64,000 nucleotides of DNA. Source: Orobanche coerulescens. Lineage: Eukaryota; Streptophyta; Magnoliopsida; Lamiales; Orobanchaceae. Of the stretch, positions 1 to 12,003 are shown piece after piece. The stretch spans positions 102,488,501 through 102,552,500 of the forward strand of contig CM065814.1 of the NCBI GenBank assembly GCA_033398695.1. Reading direction: 5' to 3'. A model generated the notes under the pieces. That model had not been told where the DNA came from. It saw only the letters and a list, made by a program, of their open reading frames with translations, and did not search any database. Within the stretch, counting starts at the first letter, position 1, and each line of letters begins with the position of its first letter. The translations under genes and the position numbers were made by a program.

Positions 1-1625
1 CTAGTATATCATGTTCGTGGGTCGTTTTTCATCACTTTTGGGCACGAATAGTGTGCGCCGCGGCACACCCCTTGGAAGACTCGGGCTGGGCGCGGCTGTA
101 CCGCGCACTGCGGCACGCTAGGTTCTGTGCCGCGGCATGGCCTGTAGGCCTGATCGCGGATTTTAGCCGCAGGCCGCGGCACACTCAGTCTGCGCTGCGG
201 CACGCGAGTCAGCAGCCCTTTTTTGTTAGTGGGATTTTGGAGAGGATTTCATTTCCTCTCCTTTCTTCTTCCTTCTCTCCGTGGGCGATTGTTTGGGCAA
301 TTTTTAGGCGATTTGGGCATATTCCATCTTAGAGATATCCTCCTCCTCAAGTTCTTGGTGTAGATTAACAGCATCTACTTGGGTTCTTCTTCCTAAATCC
401 AAGGTAATCTCCTAGAACCCTATTTTTGGAAAATTTGGGGTTTTTTGAGGTTTCGTCCGATTTGTTCCGTATTGTTGATTCATCCATGATGTATATGATT
501 AATCTTTGTAGTATTCTTGTTTTACTTACGAGTTCATGGTAAGTTTCGTGATATTTATGAAATCGAGAGGGTTCGGTTGCGATCCCTCCTCGTCGTTGTT
601 TTTGTATGAACTTACATGAATCGTAGGTGGGTTTTCGGGTGAATTCCATTTCTGTACTCGTTTAGAAGTGGTTGTGATTGTGTTCTTCGAATCGTTAGGT
701 TTGGATTCGTCGGTTCCTAGCGTTCGTGCTTGATTTTCCTTTCCGTTTGAGTCGTCGTCAATTATTCAAGGCAAGTACTCTTGGAAATTTTTATGCTTAA
801 CATGAAATGGTGATGTATTTGTGTGTGCTTTGCTCACCTCGATAGGGTCCGACGGGGCCTCGAGGGAATCTATGACTTCACTCTGAATTCATGAGTTTGA
901 TTCGCTAGCCAGCTCGGGAGGGTCCTTAGAGGCCATGAGTGGGATCAGTGGCTTTACCCCGGTCCTAGGCGATGCCTGTGCGTGATTTGTTTTATGATAT
1001 GGCCAGCTCGGTAGGGTCCTTAGAGGCCTCGAGTGGGAGCAGTAGCTTCATCCCGGTCCTAGGCAAATTGATTATTAACTGTTTATTTCCGAAAAAGACA
1101 TGTCTGGTTTTGGTTTTGAAATGAATTGATGCATTTACTATGAAATGTGTAAGCGAATGTTTTGCGTTGATTACTTGCACTAGCGTAATTGCTAACCCCT
1201 TTGGGGACCCATTTTGGGGAAATTCTTGTTATGAATTTCAGGTTATGTTTAGTTGGACGAGCGGACGCTGGGACAGTACGAGAATGCTGGCCAGGGTTGT
1301 TGACGTGTGCATTTGAGTTTTCTTGTTTCTGTTGTCCTGTTCGATATGGTTGTTTTCTAAATTTGCAAACTTATAGATAGTACTCGCGAGTACTTAGACA
1401 TTTTACTCGGATTGTGAATTGTATCAGTAATTTTTATTTATGATTGTAAATGATGGTTGTTCCACCGGTTATACCGGGCGTTCTATTTCAATTTCGTCTT
1501 AGTGATGTGTGTTTCCTCGCTAACCGGGATGGTTAGACGAGTGGTATTTTCTTGTTTAGACTGGTGGGTTCCATGTAAGGGTCCACGACGTTGTAATATA
1601 CCCTGAATATCTTGGGGGTGTTACA
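1..1625 (+). repeat. E1 5' LTR (3' part of it)
   Basis: It is colinear with 6964-8577 and ends in TGTTACA just before the primer-binding site. It holds a U3 patch rich in CCGCGG-centred repeats (about 50-200). It also has a duplicated block of about 63 bp, starting near 869 and 1001, containing AGGGTCCTTAGAGGCC. Many substitutions and indels separate it from the 3' LTR, so the insertion is not recent. Short ORFs inside it are not genes. Confidence 0.9.
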
Positions 1626-1629
1626 AAAA

Positions 1630-1644
1630 ATAGTATCGGAGCCC
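1630..1644 (+). other. E1 primer-binding site
   Basis: A few bases after the LTR end the sequence reads TAGTATCGGAGCCC. This differs at two positions from TGGTATCAGAGCC, the usual plant site complementary to the 3' end of initiator methionine tRNA. It would prime minus-strand DNA synthesis. Confidence 0.8.
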
Positions 1645-1862
1645 AGGTTTATGGATACCTAGGCTTGTCGGTTAATTGGGTCTAGTTGTGTTTTGTTTTG
1701 CACATTGTTAACCCGCTACCATCATCTCGGTACTTCCAGTGCTCGTAAGTTTTCCTTACTCGATTCCTTGTTTGCTTGCATCGTACTTCTGATTCTTGAA
1801 TTGTGACTGTTTTTCCTCTCATACTTATCATCGAATTATGATTGCTATCTCTTGTCTTCAGT

Positions 1863-3317
1863 ATGGATGCTGGGAGAGGCCGAGGTAGAGGTCGCGGCCG
1901 TGGTCGTGGACGCGATCGGGGACATGGGGCAGCCAGTGAGGTGGCCACGTCACACCATTCTGGGGCTGGTAGTACTGATGGTCATCAGAGCCATACTACT
2001 ACTCAAGAGGGCGCAACCGGTGGTGGCGCCGATCTTGGTGTTGCAGCTGTGATGCAACAAATAGTGAACCAAATGGCTGCGATGGCTCAGACGGTTCAGG
2101 ATGTCATCAAGATGCATCCTACTCCATTTTCGGGGGCTTCAGACCCGATCAGTTGGGAGGGGTGGATCAAGGAGATATCCAAGGTCTTTGTTGCCACCAA
2201 CTGTCCCGAGGATCGCAAGGTCCCTATTGCCCAGTACTTTCTCACTGGGGACGCTATTAACTGGTGGGAGGCTGTTGAGCCTAAGGACCATGTTGCTTCA
2301 TGGGTCGAGTTCAAAGACCTGATGGAGACCGAATATTGCCCGTGGCCAGTTAAACAGGCTCGATTCCATGCTGTTTATGATGCTCAGCCTAGGGATATTC
2401 CTGTTTCCCAGGCTATTGCTGATTACAACCGGGATTTGGGCTTCGTGAAGGCCCAAGTTAGAGAGGAGAGTGACAAGACTTTCCACTTTTCCAGACGGAT
2501 GAAACTGAAGATTCATGACTACATGTCTGGGATTGCCTGCACCACCTTGAAGGATTATCAGAGTAGAGCTCTTGCATACGACATGTCTTTGACGGCCAGT
2601 GAGGTGGATCGTGAGAGCAAGAGACAGAAGTCTGTCAGGAATTTTTCGGGCCACAAGGGTGGAGTCCAACAGAAATCTCAGTCTGCAAATATTCCAGCGG
2701 ACGGTTTAGCTGGTTTCTCTGGGGGCTTTCGAGGTACTGCCAGTGCCTCCATTCATGATGTCAGATGCTTTAACTGTGGCAAGTCGGGCCATAGGAACCG
2801 GGAGTGTCCTCATCTGCAGTTGACTTGTCATACTTGTGGTCAGTCGGGCCACAAGGCTTCTTTTTGCGAGTGGGTAGGGCAGATTCTTGGTGCCCAGGCT
2901 TCCTTTCCAGCGCCTAAGGAGCCGAGTGTGAACCAGGGGTCGTTTGCTCTGCAACCTCCGCCGAGTTCCAGTCGAGGAAGAGGTCGGGGTCAGACCGCTA
3001 GAGTGGGAGCTTCCAGTGTCTGCTCCGCTTATCCGCGAGTTTACGAGATGAGGAGGGTCGATGATCCAGCAGCCACCGTGGCCACATGTACCGTTCATAT
3101 CCAGTCTCATCCTGTCAGTGTGCTTTTTGATTCGGGTGCTATGCATTCATTCATCTCTCTGGAGTGTGTGCGCCATTTGAGTCTCGACTGTTTGACGCCT
3201 TGTGAGCCTTCATCGTTAAGCTTCCTAGCGGTGATAGGATCGTTGGTGATCAAGAGGTCCGAGACTATTCTCTATTTATTTGTGAGAGGGCTTGGCTCTC
3301 TAATCTTATTGTTGTGA
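1863..3317 (+). pseudogene. gag: E1 gag with the start of the protease
   Basis: The reading frame opens at 1842, but I choose the ATG at 1863 because the Arg/Gly-rich start ([10 protein letters not shown]) matches the starts of the other gag genes here (E6 and E7). A retrotransposon gag domain follows (WEGWIKEISKVF, NWWEAVEPKDH). Two CCHC zinc knuckles lie near residues 302-315 (CFNCGKSGHRNREC) and 322-335 (CHTCGQSGHKASFC). The protease active site near residue 423 reads DSGAMHSFIS, where DTGA is more usual. The frame is lost near 3215, and the natural continuation lies in the frame opening at 3314. Gag would form virus-like particles and bind element RNA. Confidence 0.9.
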
Positions 3318-4489
3318 GTATTGGGGGTGAGGATTTGATTCTAGGGGATGATTGGCTCGAGCGGCATGGTGCAATCATGAACTACCGTACGAGAATCATC
3401 ACCATGTTAGCCGAGAATGGCACCGATCACTCTTTCACGGGGCGAAAGTGGGGAAACCAGAAGTTCATGATTAACGCCTTGAAGGCGATGAGACTACTGC
3501 GGAAGGGGTGTGCTAGTTATTGGTGCTACGCCTTGAAGGCGGAGGATGGTGGTGTTGAGTTTTCATCGATCTCAGTCGTCAGTGAGTTCCCTGATGTCTT
3601 TCCTGATGAGTTACCGGGGTTGCCACCAGACTGTGAGGTGGGGTTCGCTATCGAGTTAGAGCCGGGTGCGGCTCCGATTTCGAAAGCACCGTATCTCATG
3701 GAACCTTCAGAGATGGCCGAGTTAAAGAAGCAGTTGAGTGAGCTTCTTGAGTCAGGGTATATTCGATCGAGCGCTTCACCTCGGGGTGCACTGGTTCTAT
3801 TTGTGTGTAAGAAGGATGGTTCACTGTGTTTATGTATCGACTACCGCGAGCTAAACAAAGTGACCATCAAGAACAAGTATCCCTTGCCGAGGATTGATGA
3901 CTTGTTCGATCAGTTGCAGGGAGCTGCGGTATTCTCGAAAATTGACTTGATATCGGGGTACCATCATCTTCGGGTGAAGGAGTCCGATGTTCCGAAAATA
4001 GCTTTACGGACGAGATATGGACATTATGAGTTTGTGGTTATGCCCTTTGGGCTAACCAACACGCCGGCAGTGTTCATGCAGTTGATGAACAAAGTTTTCA
4101 TAGAGTATTTGGATAAGTATGTCGTCATCTTCATTGATGACATCCTTATCTATTCGAGGAATGAAGAGGAGCATGCACATCATCTGCGTATGGTGTTAGA
4201 CATTTTGAGGACCGAGCGACTCTATGCGAAGTTCTCGAAATGTGAGTTATTGCTGAAGGAGGTGATGTTTCGGGGTCACGTGATTTTAGCCGAGGGAGTC
4301 CGTGTGGATCCACAGAAGATTGAGGCAGTGTTGGATTGGGCACCACCTAAGAATGTAAAGGAGGTCCGTAGTTTCTTGGGTTTGGCTGGCTACTATCGTA
4401 GGTTCATCGAGGGGTTCTCGAAACTGGCTCGACCACTTACACAGTTGCTTCAGAAATATGAGAAGTTCGTCTGGAATGACGAAAGATAA
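3314..4489 (+). pseudogene. pol: E1 pol: end of protease and reverse transcriptase
   Basis: The frame carries the end of the protease ([17 protein letters not shown]), a linker with [14 protein letters not shown], and the reverse transcriptase. RT motifs seen are [42 protein letters not shown] and the catalytic FIDDILIYS near 4130. The thumb region follows with [16 protein letters not shown]. The frame starts without an ATG because it is the frameshifted continuation of gag-pol, and it ends at a premature TAA (4487-4489). The domain is well preserved, but the single long polyprotein is gone. Confidence 0.92.
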
Positions 4490-5201
4490 TCGGGTTTTGA
4501 GGAGCTGAAGAGGCGTTTGACATCAGCCCTGATTTTAGCGTTGCCGTGTTGCAATGAGGGTTTTGCTGTCTATAGCGATGCTTCGGGTCAGGGTCTTGGG
4601 TGCGTGTTGATGCAGCACGACAAGACTATTGCGTATGCGTCGATATAGTTGAAGCCGTATGATCAACTACCCTACTCACGATTTGGAGTTAGCGGCAATT
4701 GTTTTTGCGCTCAAGATTTGGAGTCACTATCTTTTTGGCTCTGTATGTCAGATTTTTACCGATCATAAAAGTCTGAAGTACATATTCACTCAGCGGGAGT
4801 TGAATATGAGGCAGAGGAGGTGGTTAGAGTTGATTAAGGATTATGACCTCGAAATCCTTTATCATCCGGGCAAGGCGAACGTTGTGGACGACGCCTTGAG
4901 TCGGAAACCAGTTGCGTTGCAGACGCTTGGGATCCTTACATCTCAATCGAAGCTTCGACGTGACTTGATTGAGTTGAGTGTTGAGATTTTGTTGCTAGGA
5001 GCTATCGGGCAGCTTTGCGCTTTGGAGATTTCGTCTTCGTTGATCGATGAAATTAAGCTGAAGAAGTTGGAGGATCCGATGATTGCTCAAATCCGAGAGA
5101 ATGTTCTTAAGAGAAAGTCTCCTGGGTTTGTGATTCACAAGGATGGTGTGTTGAGATTCCAGAGTCGGCTTTGTGTACCGAACGACTTGGAATTGAGGTA
5201 G
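4490..5201 (+). pseudogene. pol: E1 pol: RNase H
   Basis: Past the stop, the same polyprotein continues with an RNase H start (YSDASGQGLGCVLMQ). There is another stop near 4647 and a frameshift, after which the frame 4659-5201 carries [36 protein letters not shown] and [16 protein letters not shown]. The usual VADALSR reads VDDALSR. A further stop at 5199-5201 closes the segment before the integrase zinc finger. Confidence 0.88.
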
Positions 5202-5899
5202 AGTATTTTGCGAGAGGCCCATGCTACGCCTTACTCAGTTCATCATGGTTCGAGTAAGATGTACAAGGACCTGAGGAGGAACTTTTGGTGGAACGACATG
5301 AAGGGGAGGTCGCACAGTTTGTAGCGAGATGTTTGACTTGTCAGCAGGTTAAAATCGAGCATCAGTGACCGGCCGGGTTATTGCAGTCTCTTCCCATCCA
5401 GGAATGGAAATGGGAAGATATTTCAATGGACTTCGTCACAATCTTGCCGAGATCGAAGTCTGGTATGAATATGGTTTGGGTGATTGTGGATCGTCTGACC
5501 AAGTCGGCACATTTTCTAGGCATCAAGGATACTTGGGGCCCGGAGAGGTTGGCTCGTGTGTTTATTTTGCAGATTGTGAGGCTTCACGGTACTCCAAAGT
5601 ATATTGTTTCGGATCGTGATGGCCATTTCGTATTGCATTTTTGACAAGCGGTACATAAGGCATTGGGTACTCGGTTGCGTCTGAGTACTTCTTTTCATCC
5701 TCAGTCAGATGGACAATCGGAACGCACTATCCATACATTTGAGGATATGTTGCGTGCTTGTGCTCACGATTGGAGCAGTGATTGGGAGGAGCATTTGCCG
5801 TTGATCGAATTCACGTACAATAATAGTTGGCACGCGTCGATTCGAATGGCACCGTATGAGGCGCTTTATGGGCAACGATGTCGATCGCCGATTTGCTAG
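5202..5899 (+). pseudogene. pol: E1 pol: integrase zinc finger and core, broken
   Basis: An HHCC-type zinc finger can be pieced together ([18 protein letters not shown], then CLTCQQVK) across a frameshift and a stop. The core is split over two frames, 5381-5644 and 5663-5899. It keeps the three acidic landmarks: MDFVTILP, VSDRD and SDGQSERTIH. One in-frame TGA (5642-5644) sits where relatives have Trp, and a TAG at 5897-5899 again replaces a likely Trp. Confidence 0.87.
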
Positions 5900-6469
5900 A
5901 ACGAGGCGTCCTATTTGGTTGGGACCGAATCGGATATCGCTATGGATACAAGGCGGAAGGTGGAATTGATTCGGGAGAGGATGTTGACTGCTCAGAGTCG
6001 ACAGAAGTCATATGCTGACGTCCGTCGTCGACCTTTGGAATTCAAAGTGGAAGACCACGTTTTGCTAAAGGTGTCGCCAACGAAGGGAGTTTTGCGCTTC
6101 AGAAAGAAGGAAAAGTTGAGTCCGATATTTATTGGGCCCTTTGAGATTCTCGAGAAAATCGGTGAGTCGGCATACTGTTTGGCGTTGCCTCCGGCGTTGA
6201 GTCACGTTCATAGCGTTTTCCATATTTCCCAGCTGAGGAAATATGTTCCGGATCCTAGTCGCATCATCGACTATGGTGAGATTGATATCGTTGAGGATAT
6301 TACCTTCGAGGAGCGCCCCTTGAAGATTTTGGAGCACAGTGAGAAGCGACTGAGGCATAAGACCATTCCTTTGGTCAAGGTGCAGTGGTCGAGGCATGGT
6401 GTTGAGGAAGCAACTTGGGAAACCGAGGATAGCATGCGTGCTAGGTACCCCGAGTTGTTAGTTTCTTGA
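5900..6469 (+). pseudogene. pol: E1 pol: integrase C-terminus and chromodomain-like tail
   Basis: The segment has the GPF/Y-like region ([20 protein letters not shown]), VFHISQLRKYVPDPS, and a tail [19 protein letters not shown] that resembles the chromodomain of Tekay/Del chromoviruses. In that group the tail is thought to steer integration to particular chromatin. It ends at TGA 6467-6469, next to the pre-PPT hairpin. Confidence 0.85.
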
Positions 6470-6504
6470 GTTTCGGGACGAAACTTATTTTTAGCGGGGT
6501 AGAA
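6469..6504 (+). promoter_or_regulatory. E1 pre-PPT hairpin and polypurine tract
   Basis: AGTTTCGGGACGAAACT (6469-6485) is a 7-bp stem with a 3-base loop. The purine-rich AGCGGGGTAGAA (6493-6504) directly before the LTR is the expected primer site for plus-strand DNA synthesis. The hairpin recurs at the same place in E2, E3, E6 and E7. Confidence 0.8.
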
Positions 6505-8577
6505 TGTAATATCACCATTTTTCTTTTCCCAGTATTTTCGTTTTTGGAGTATTTTTTGTTTTTAGTGACTCGCTTGTAACCGTATTGATATTTCTAGAAT
6601 ATTTAATACTGGACTTTTTGTCATTCGAGCTTGTTTCGGACTTGTTTTACTCAATTCCGTGTTTATTGCCTTTCCGTCGTTGTTTCGTTCAATTCTCGTA
6701 ATCGTTGTTCGGAACCCCCGTCTCGGGGTTGCCGTAGATCCATCTCATGTTGTTATGCATGTTGTGAGCTTTTGTGTATTGTTTCGATCATGTATTGTGT
6801 GTTTCGGATGTTTGGGCCGTTTTGTATTATTCCAAAGTTTTGAGTTCTATTACGTTTATTCTCTTTCCGGGTCGTTTGATGGTACCGTCGTGTTAGGACC
6901 GATCGTTTTGTTGTGAAGTCACTAAATCATCCAGGCCTTTCAATGGTTGGGACTATATGTCATTATAGTATATCATGTTCGTGGGTCATTTTTCGTCACT
7001 TTTTGGGCACGAACAGTGTGCGCCGCGACACAAGGGATTGTGCGCTGCAGCACAACCCTTGCAAGACTCGGGCTGGGCACGGCTGTACTGCGCTCCGCGG
7101 CATGGCCTGTAGGCCTGATCGCGGATTTTATCCGCGGGCCGCGGCACACTTAGTCTGCGCCGCGGCACGCGAGTCAGCAGCCCTTTTTTGTCAGTGGGAT
7201 TTTGGAGAGGATTTCATTTCCTCTCCTTTATTCTTCCTTCTCTCCGTGGGCGATTGTTTGGGCGATTTGGGCATCTTCCATCTTAGAGATATAATCCTCC
7301 TCGAGTTCTTGGTGTAGATTAACAACATCTACTTGGGTTCTTCTTCCTAAATCCAAGGTAATCTCCTAGAACCCTATTTTTGGAAAAGTTGGGGGTTTTT
7401 GAGTTTTCGTCCGATTTGTTCCGTATTGTTGATTAATCCATGATGTATATGATTAATCTTGGTAGTATTCTTGTTTTCCCTATGAGTTGATGGTAAGTTT
7501 CTTGGTATTTATGAAATCGGGAGGGTTCGGTTGTGATCCGTCCTCGTCGTTGTTTTTGTACGAACTTACATGAATCGTAGGTGGGTTTTCGGGTGAATTC
7601 CATTTCCGTACTCGTTTATAAGTGGTTGTGATTGTGTTCTTCGAATCGTTAGGTTCAGATTCGTCGGTTCCTAGCGTTCGTGCTTAATTTTTCTTTCCGT
7701 TCGAGTCATCGTCAATTATTCAAGGCAAGTACTCTTGGAAACTTTTATGCTTAACATGAAATGGTGATGTATTTATGTGTGCTTTGCTCACCTCAGGAGG
7801 GTCCGACGGGGCCTCGAGGGAATCTATGACTTCACTCTGAATTCATGAGTTTGATTCGCTAGCCAGCTCGGGAGGGTCCTTAGAGGCCTCGAGTGGGATC
7901 AGTGGCTTTACCCCGGTCCTAGGTGATGCCTGTGCGTGATTTGTTTTATGATATGGCCAGCTCGGGAGGGTCCTTAGAGGCCTCGAGTGGGACCAGTAGC
8001 TTCATCCCAGTCCTAGGCAAATTGATTATTGACTGTTTGTTTCCGAAAAAGACATGTCTGGTTTTGGTTTTGAAATGAATTGATGCATTTACTATGAAAT
8101 GTGTAAGCGAATGGTTTGCGTTGATTACTTGTACTAGCGTAATTGCTAACCCATTGGGGACCCATTTTGGGGAAATTCTTGTTATGAATTTCAGGTTATG
8201 TTCAGTTGGACGAGGGGGCGCTGGGACAGTACGAGAATGTTGGCCAGGGTTGTTGACGTGTGCATTTGAGTTTCCTTGTTTCCGTTGTCCTGTTCGATAT
8301 GGTTGTTTTCTAAATTTACAAACTTATAGATAGTACTCGCGAGTACTTAGGCATTTTACTCTGATTGTGAATTGTATCAGTAATTGTTATTTATGATTGT
8401 AAATTATGGTGGTTCCGCCGGTTATACCAGGCGTTCTATTTCAATTTCATCTTAGTGATGTGTGTTTCCTCGCTAACCGAGATGGTTAGACGAGTGGTAT
8501 TTTCTTGTTTAGCCTGGTGGGTTCCATGTAGGGGTCCACAGTGCTGTAATATACCCTGAATATCTTGGGGTGTTACA
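6505..8577 (+). repeat. E1 3' LTR (2073 bp)
   Basis: It begins TGTAATATCACC right after the polypurine tract and ends GGGGTGTTACA. U3 contains a GC-rich array of CCGCGG-centred repeats (7014-7172). Further in is a duplicated 63-bp block (from about 7862 and 7957). The last ~70 bp (CCTGGTGGGTTCC, GGGGTCCACAGTGCTGTAAT) match, in element orientation, the LTR ends of E3, E6 and E7. No clear TATA box is seen in U3. Confidence 0.93.
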
Positions 8578-9804
8578 AAAACCACTACAATCATATCAAT
8601 ACCCATATATCAATAACAACATCAACAAAGTTCGGAAATCCATCTTACAAGCACGTTTGAACGAATCACAATTCTTACAACATGAAGAATCTTAACCAAC
8701 ATCTTAAATCTCTTGTCACAATTCCATTTAATCACGTATAACATCATAATAAATAATAAGATAGATCAACATGCTTCCTAACATGTAAACATCCTTCCAA
8801 ACCCGAGCTACAATCAGAGGGATACGAATGTTACCTTGTATTGATGAACTACGATAAAGAACAATAGAACTCCTTCCAAGAATCATTATCAACTCTAAGA
8901 ACAGCTCCAATTTCATGCTCTCAAGCTTAATGTTGTTAAAGGTAATCATTTCTACAACACCCAAGTGTTTGGAACTTCAAAACCTCGCCCAAGAACTCTC
9001 TCTATCGGATGAAGGGAAGAAATGGCCGAAATGAATAATAATACCCAACTGCACATATTTATAGACTCATACATTACGTATGCTACATGAACAACTTAAC
9101 GTACGTAACAACCCTTATGTATGTCATCCGACCTTGATAGCGTACGTAACAATAATCCAGAGGCCACTGCCTCAATTCGTACCATGTCTTATGTACGTAA
9201 CACCCATGCCATAGCGTATGTAATATGGTCATTGACTTGCTACAGTACGATACTCATTTTACGTACGTAATTGGCTATCCATAATGTACGCAAATGTCTT
9301 TGTTGACTCGTCTATCTACATTTGCGCCGAAAATTGCCAATCACGAGACCCATCCGTCGATCACAGTCTAATCATGACTGATATGACCTTTGCGGACGTC
9401 AACTCTCCCTCTTAACGTATGTAAGTTTTGTGCACCTTATGTACGTTAACTATCCTTCTTAACATACGTAAGACTTGTGCATTAGCGTACGCTAAGTCCT
9501 TACTTTAGCGTACGTTCATCAGGCTATACTCAGCCAATTCCAACTGTTTTGTCCATCATCTCGATAGACCAGATACGTATATATGACATGCTGAATACAT
9601 GTATTCATTCCAATAATATTCCCATACAACACACCTGGCATACAATATCTTCAAATGCAACTGTCGACCAAGTACGACAATTATACCAATACAGATGTCT
9701 CAGTCCTTCAATTATTTTATCCATACTGTACAGATTCCACACTGTAAAATATAACTCGGATAGAATAACATTAAACAACCATATCAGATATTCAGGATAT
9801 TACA
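8578..9804 (-). repeat. E2 left LTR, part right of the E1 insertion
   Basis: It matches 15052-16250 with scattered substitutions and small indels, and ends in ATTACA before the polypurine tract. A minus-strand TATA box lies at 9051-9064 (reads CTATAAATATG). A run of TACGTACGTA-type palindromes lies at about 9072-9505. ORFs here are not supported as genes. Confidence 0.88.
9072..9505 (-). promoter_or_regulatory. U3 palindrome array, E2 left LTR
   Basis: Repeated words of the form AACGTACGTAAC and TTACGTACG, some decayed, lie tens of bases apart, upstream of the TATA box in element orientation. The copy at 15546-15990 has the same order. Confidence 0.75.
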
Positions 9805-9841
9805 TTCTACCCCACTTAAAATAAGTTTCGTCCTCGAAACT
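9805..9841 (-). promoter_or_regulatory. E2 polypurine tract and pre-PPT hairpin
   Basis: On the minus strand, AGTTTCGAGGACGAAACT (9824-9841 on +) is followed by AAGTGGGGTAGAA and then the LTR start TGTAAT. This is the same arrangement as in E1. Confidence 0.82.
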
Positions 9842-11984
9842 GGTCACAATCAAAAGTTCAACCACAATATCCAGAATCATCACGAAACTGATCAATCATC
9901 ATCATTAACGAATAACCAAAACAATATACTTACAAAAGCGTGAGGTCGATGATCTCCTGCGATACTAGCAAATGATCCCACTTCAAAGCCTCAATACGCT
10001 TACAATCATAATTTCACAAATTTCAACAAAATACATCGTTATAATTTAATTATGGAATAATCCAGCTGTGTTAAAGCTTGTTTGCCTGATCGCACAATCA
10101 AGTCCCACTCCCGATAGAAACCAATAATACACGATATATCTGTGAAACAACTGCCCAAAACAATGGCAACAAATCCTGAAACATCGACACAAAGTCCAAA
10201 CGCTCATACGATTAATAACAATGATCAACCAATAATTTAACCGAGAATATCATCGACATGATAAACTCCAATACGACCAACCAAAGGTCAAAACACAATC
10301 GAGAATATCATTAACATGATAAACTCCAATATTACCAATGAAGGATCAACAATAACCGAGAATACCCTCACATGGTAAGCTCCAACACGATCAACACAGA
10401 ACCACAGGGACCAAACGTAAGAATAAAATTCTAAAAATGTTACACAAATCACATACAGTGGATCTCAAAGAAACACACCCGACTGTTGAACATACCCCTC
10501 AGGCGTATGAACAACCAGTCACAAACCGTTGAACATACTCAATCATACTCCAATCAATATGGCCCAAAGATCAAAAATCACTATAGCAAATCACACTACT
10601 ACCACACCAATAGAGCCACATATCACATATGCCCCGGTTTCACAAAACCCAAAGTTCCAAAATCAAATTTTATACTGAATCTACAACACGTAGCATATTA
10701 CTCTTATTTGATCAACCAACTGATTATCCCTGGATACTCCAAACTACCATACTGAAGTTCGAATCTCTTTTCATCGCACCATTGATGTGTTATCCATCTT
10801 ATGAGTCTCACTGAGGACTCCACCATGATATGCATTATGCACCACATTTGTACGTATACCAATCACATTTTCAAAATAGCTTGAAATCATATAATCTTGT
10901 CAATAAAAACCCATTTTCGAAAGTTCTTTCAAGAATTTCAATACCTATAAAATGTCTATGTTAGATATTCGTACGACTACAAAAATCGATTTCTGAAATG
11001 TTAAACTGACTCGCTTATGTCAAGTACTCGATGATAATTTTTTTCGAATACACACGATTAGATAAAATGAAATTATGCAAATGATTGACCACATCCATAC
11101 TCTTGTATACCAATTCGGCTCGTCACCAATTACACTGACATTCAGTCGGAAAATCACATGATTGAATCCAAAATCTTATTGTATAGACTTTGTTAAAATC
11201 ATCTTTTCCACATTTGAATTGGTATAACAACCATTATTCCATTATGCAACACTTCAACTATGCCATGATGAAACATGTTTTTAAAGACAACAATACTGTC
11301 TCTCAAAATTTTTTTAAGAAAATACATTTTTATGACAGCGAGCAAAATGGTTTATTCAAAATATATCATGTTGAAAAGTATCATTTTCAAATGTTCAAAA
11401 ACAGTTTCGTATATTTCAAAATGAACTAGCATGACTACATGTTCCTCTCAAAAATCCACAATATTTCTCCCAAGTACATAACTCCATTTTCCCAAGTTTA
11501 CCCGTCTTATTGATTTTTCCTAATCACAGTTTCTCAAAATCATCGGTTCTGTCCCAACTATTATAGTCTGCTACCTCATACTGTAACACATAATATTCTT
11601 CTAGATCTCAAAGCATATCAACTTATAACTGCAAATAACCTCAATGCAATTCAAAAATCCAAATACTTACAGATCGTGAAGCTGACGAGTCCCTGTGATA
11701 CTGGCACATGTCTCAACTCTAGAAAATACTCGATACAGATATTTTCAACACATACATTTTGCAAAATCAGTTCAACTCAAAATACAACACATCTCTTTTC
11801 AAAGAATCACACTAATACCATTTGGATAAGTTTAAAACAACCACAATACCACACTGGTAAACCACATAACACACAAGCCTGGATGAACAACAAAAACCCA
11901 CGGCTCTAATACTTGTCAACCGACAACTGAAATGACGTGACAAAAACATGATTGGACTCAACCTGACAGCCTAGGTTTCCACAA
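9842..11984 (-). other. E2 internal region, no gene seen
   Basis: This AT-rich stretch of about 2.1 kb between the primer site and the polypurine tract has no gag, protease, RT or integrase motif. The ORFs are short and low in complexity. A short direct repeat (GAGAATATCATNNACATGATAAACTCCAA form) occurs near 10240-10390. Confidence 0.7.
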
Positions 11985-12003
11985 CCTAAGCTCTGATACC
12001 ATA
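11985..12003 (-). other. E2 primer-binding site
   Basis: On the minus strand the sequence next to the LTR reads GGTATCAGAGCTTAGGTTG. The first 11 bases match the usual initiator-methionine-tRNA site of plant Ty3 elements. Confidence 0.82.

Larger units (their letters stand above)
1..8577 (+). mobile_element. E1: decayed chromovirus-type Ty3/gypsy retrotransposon, 5' end cut by the window
   Basis: The order is 5' LTR, primer-binding site, gag, protease, reverse transcriptase, RNase H, integrase, chromodomain-like tail, polypurine tract and 3' LTR. Integrase after RNase H is the Ty3/gypsy order, and the tail resembles the Tekay/Del group of chromoviruses. Position 1 aligns with about 6964 of the 3' LTR, so roughly 460 bp of the 5' LTR lie outside the window. 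Several stops and frameshifts break pol, so the copy cannot make its own enzymes. It is inserted in the left LTR of E2: the sequence after 8577 continues the E2 sequence that is uninterrupted near 15052. Confidence 0.93.

Noticed and set aside
1189..1380. 63-codon ORF in the E1 5' LTR, similar to 8094-8333
   Set aside because: The similarity follows from LTR duplication; there is no recognisable protein and it overlaps the R-U5 region.
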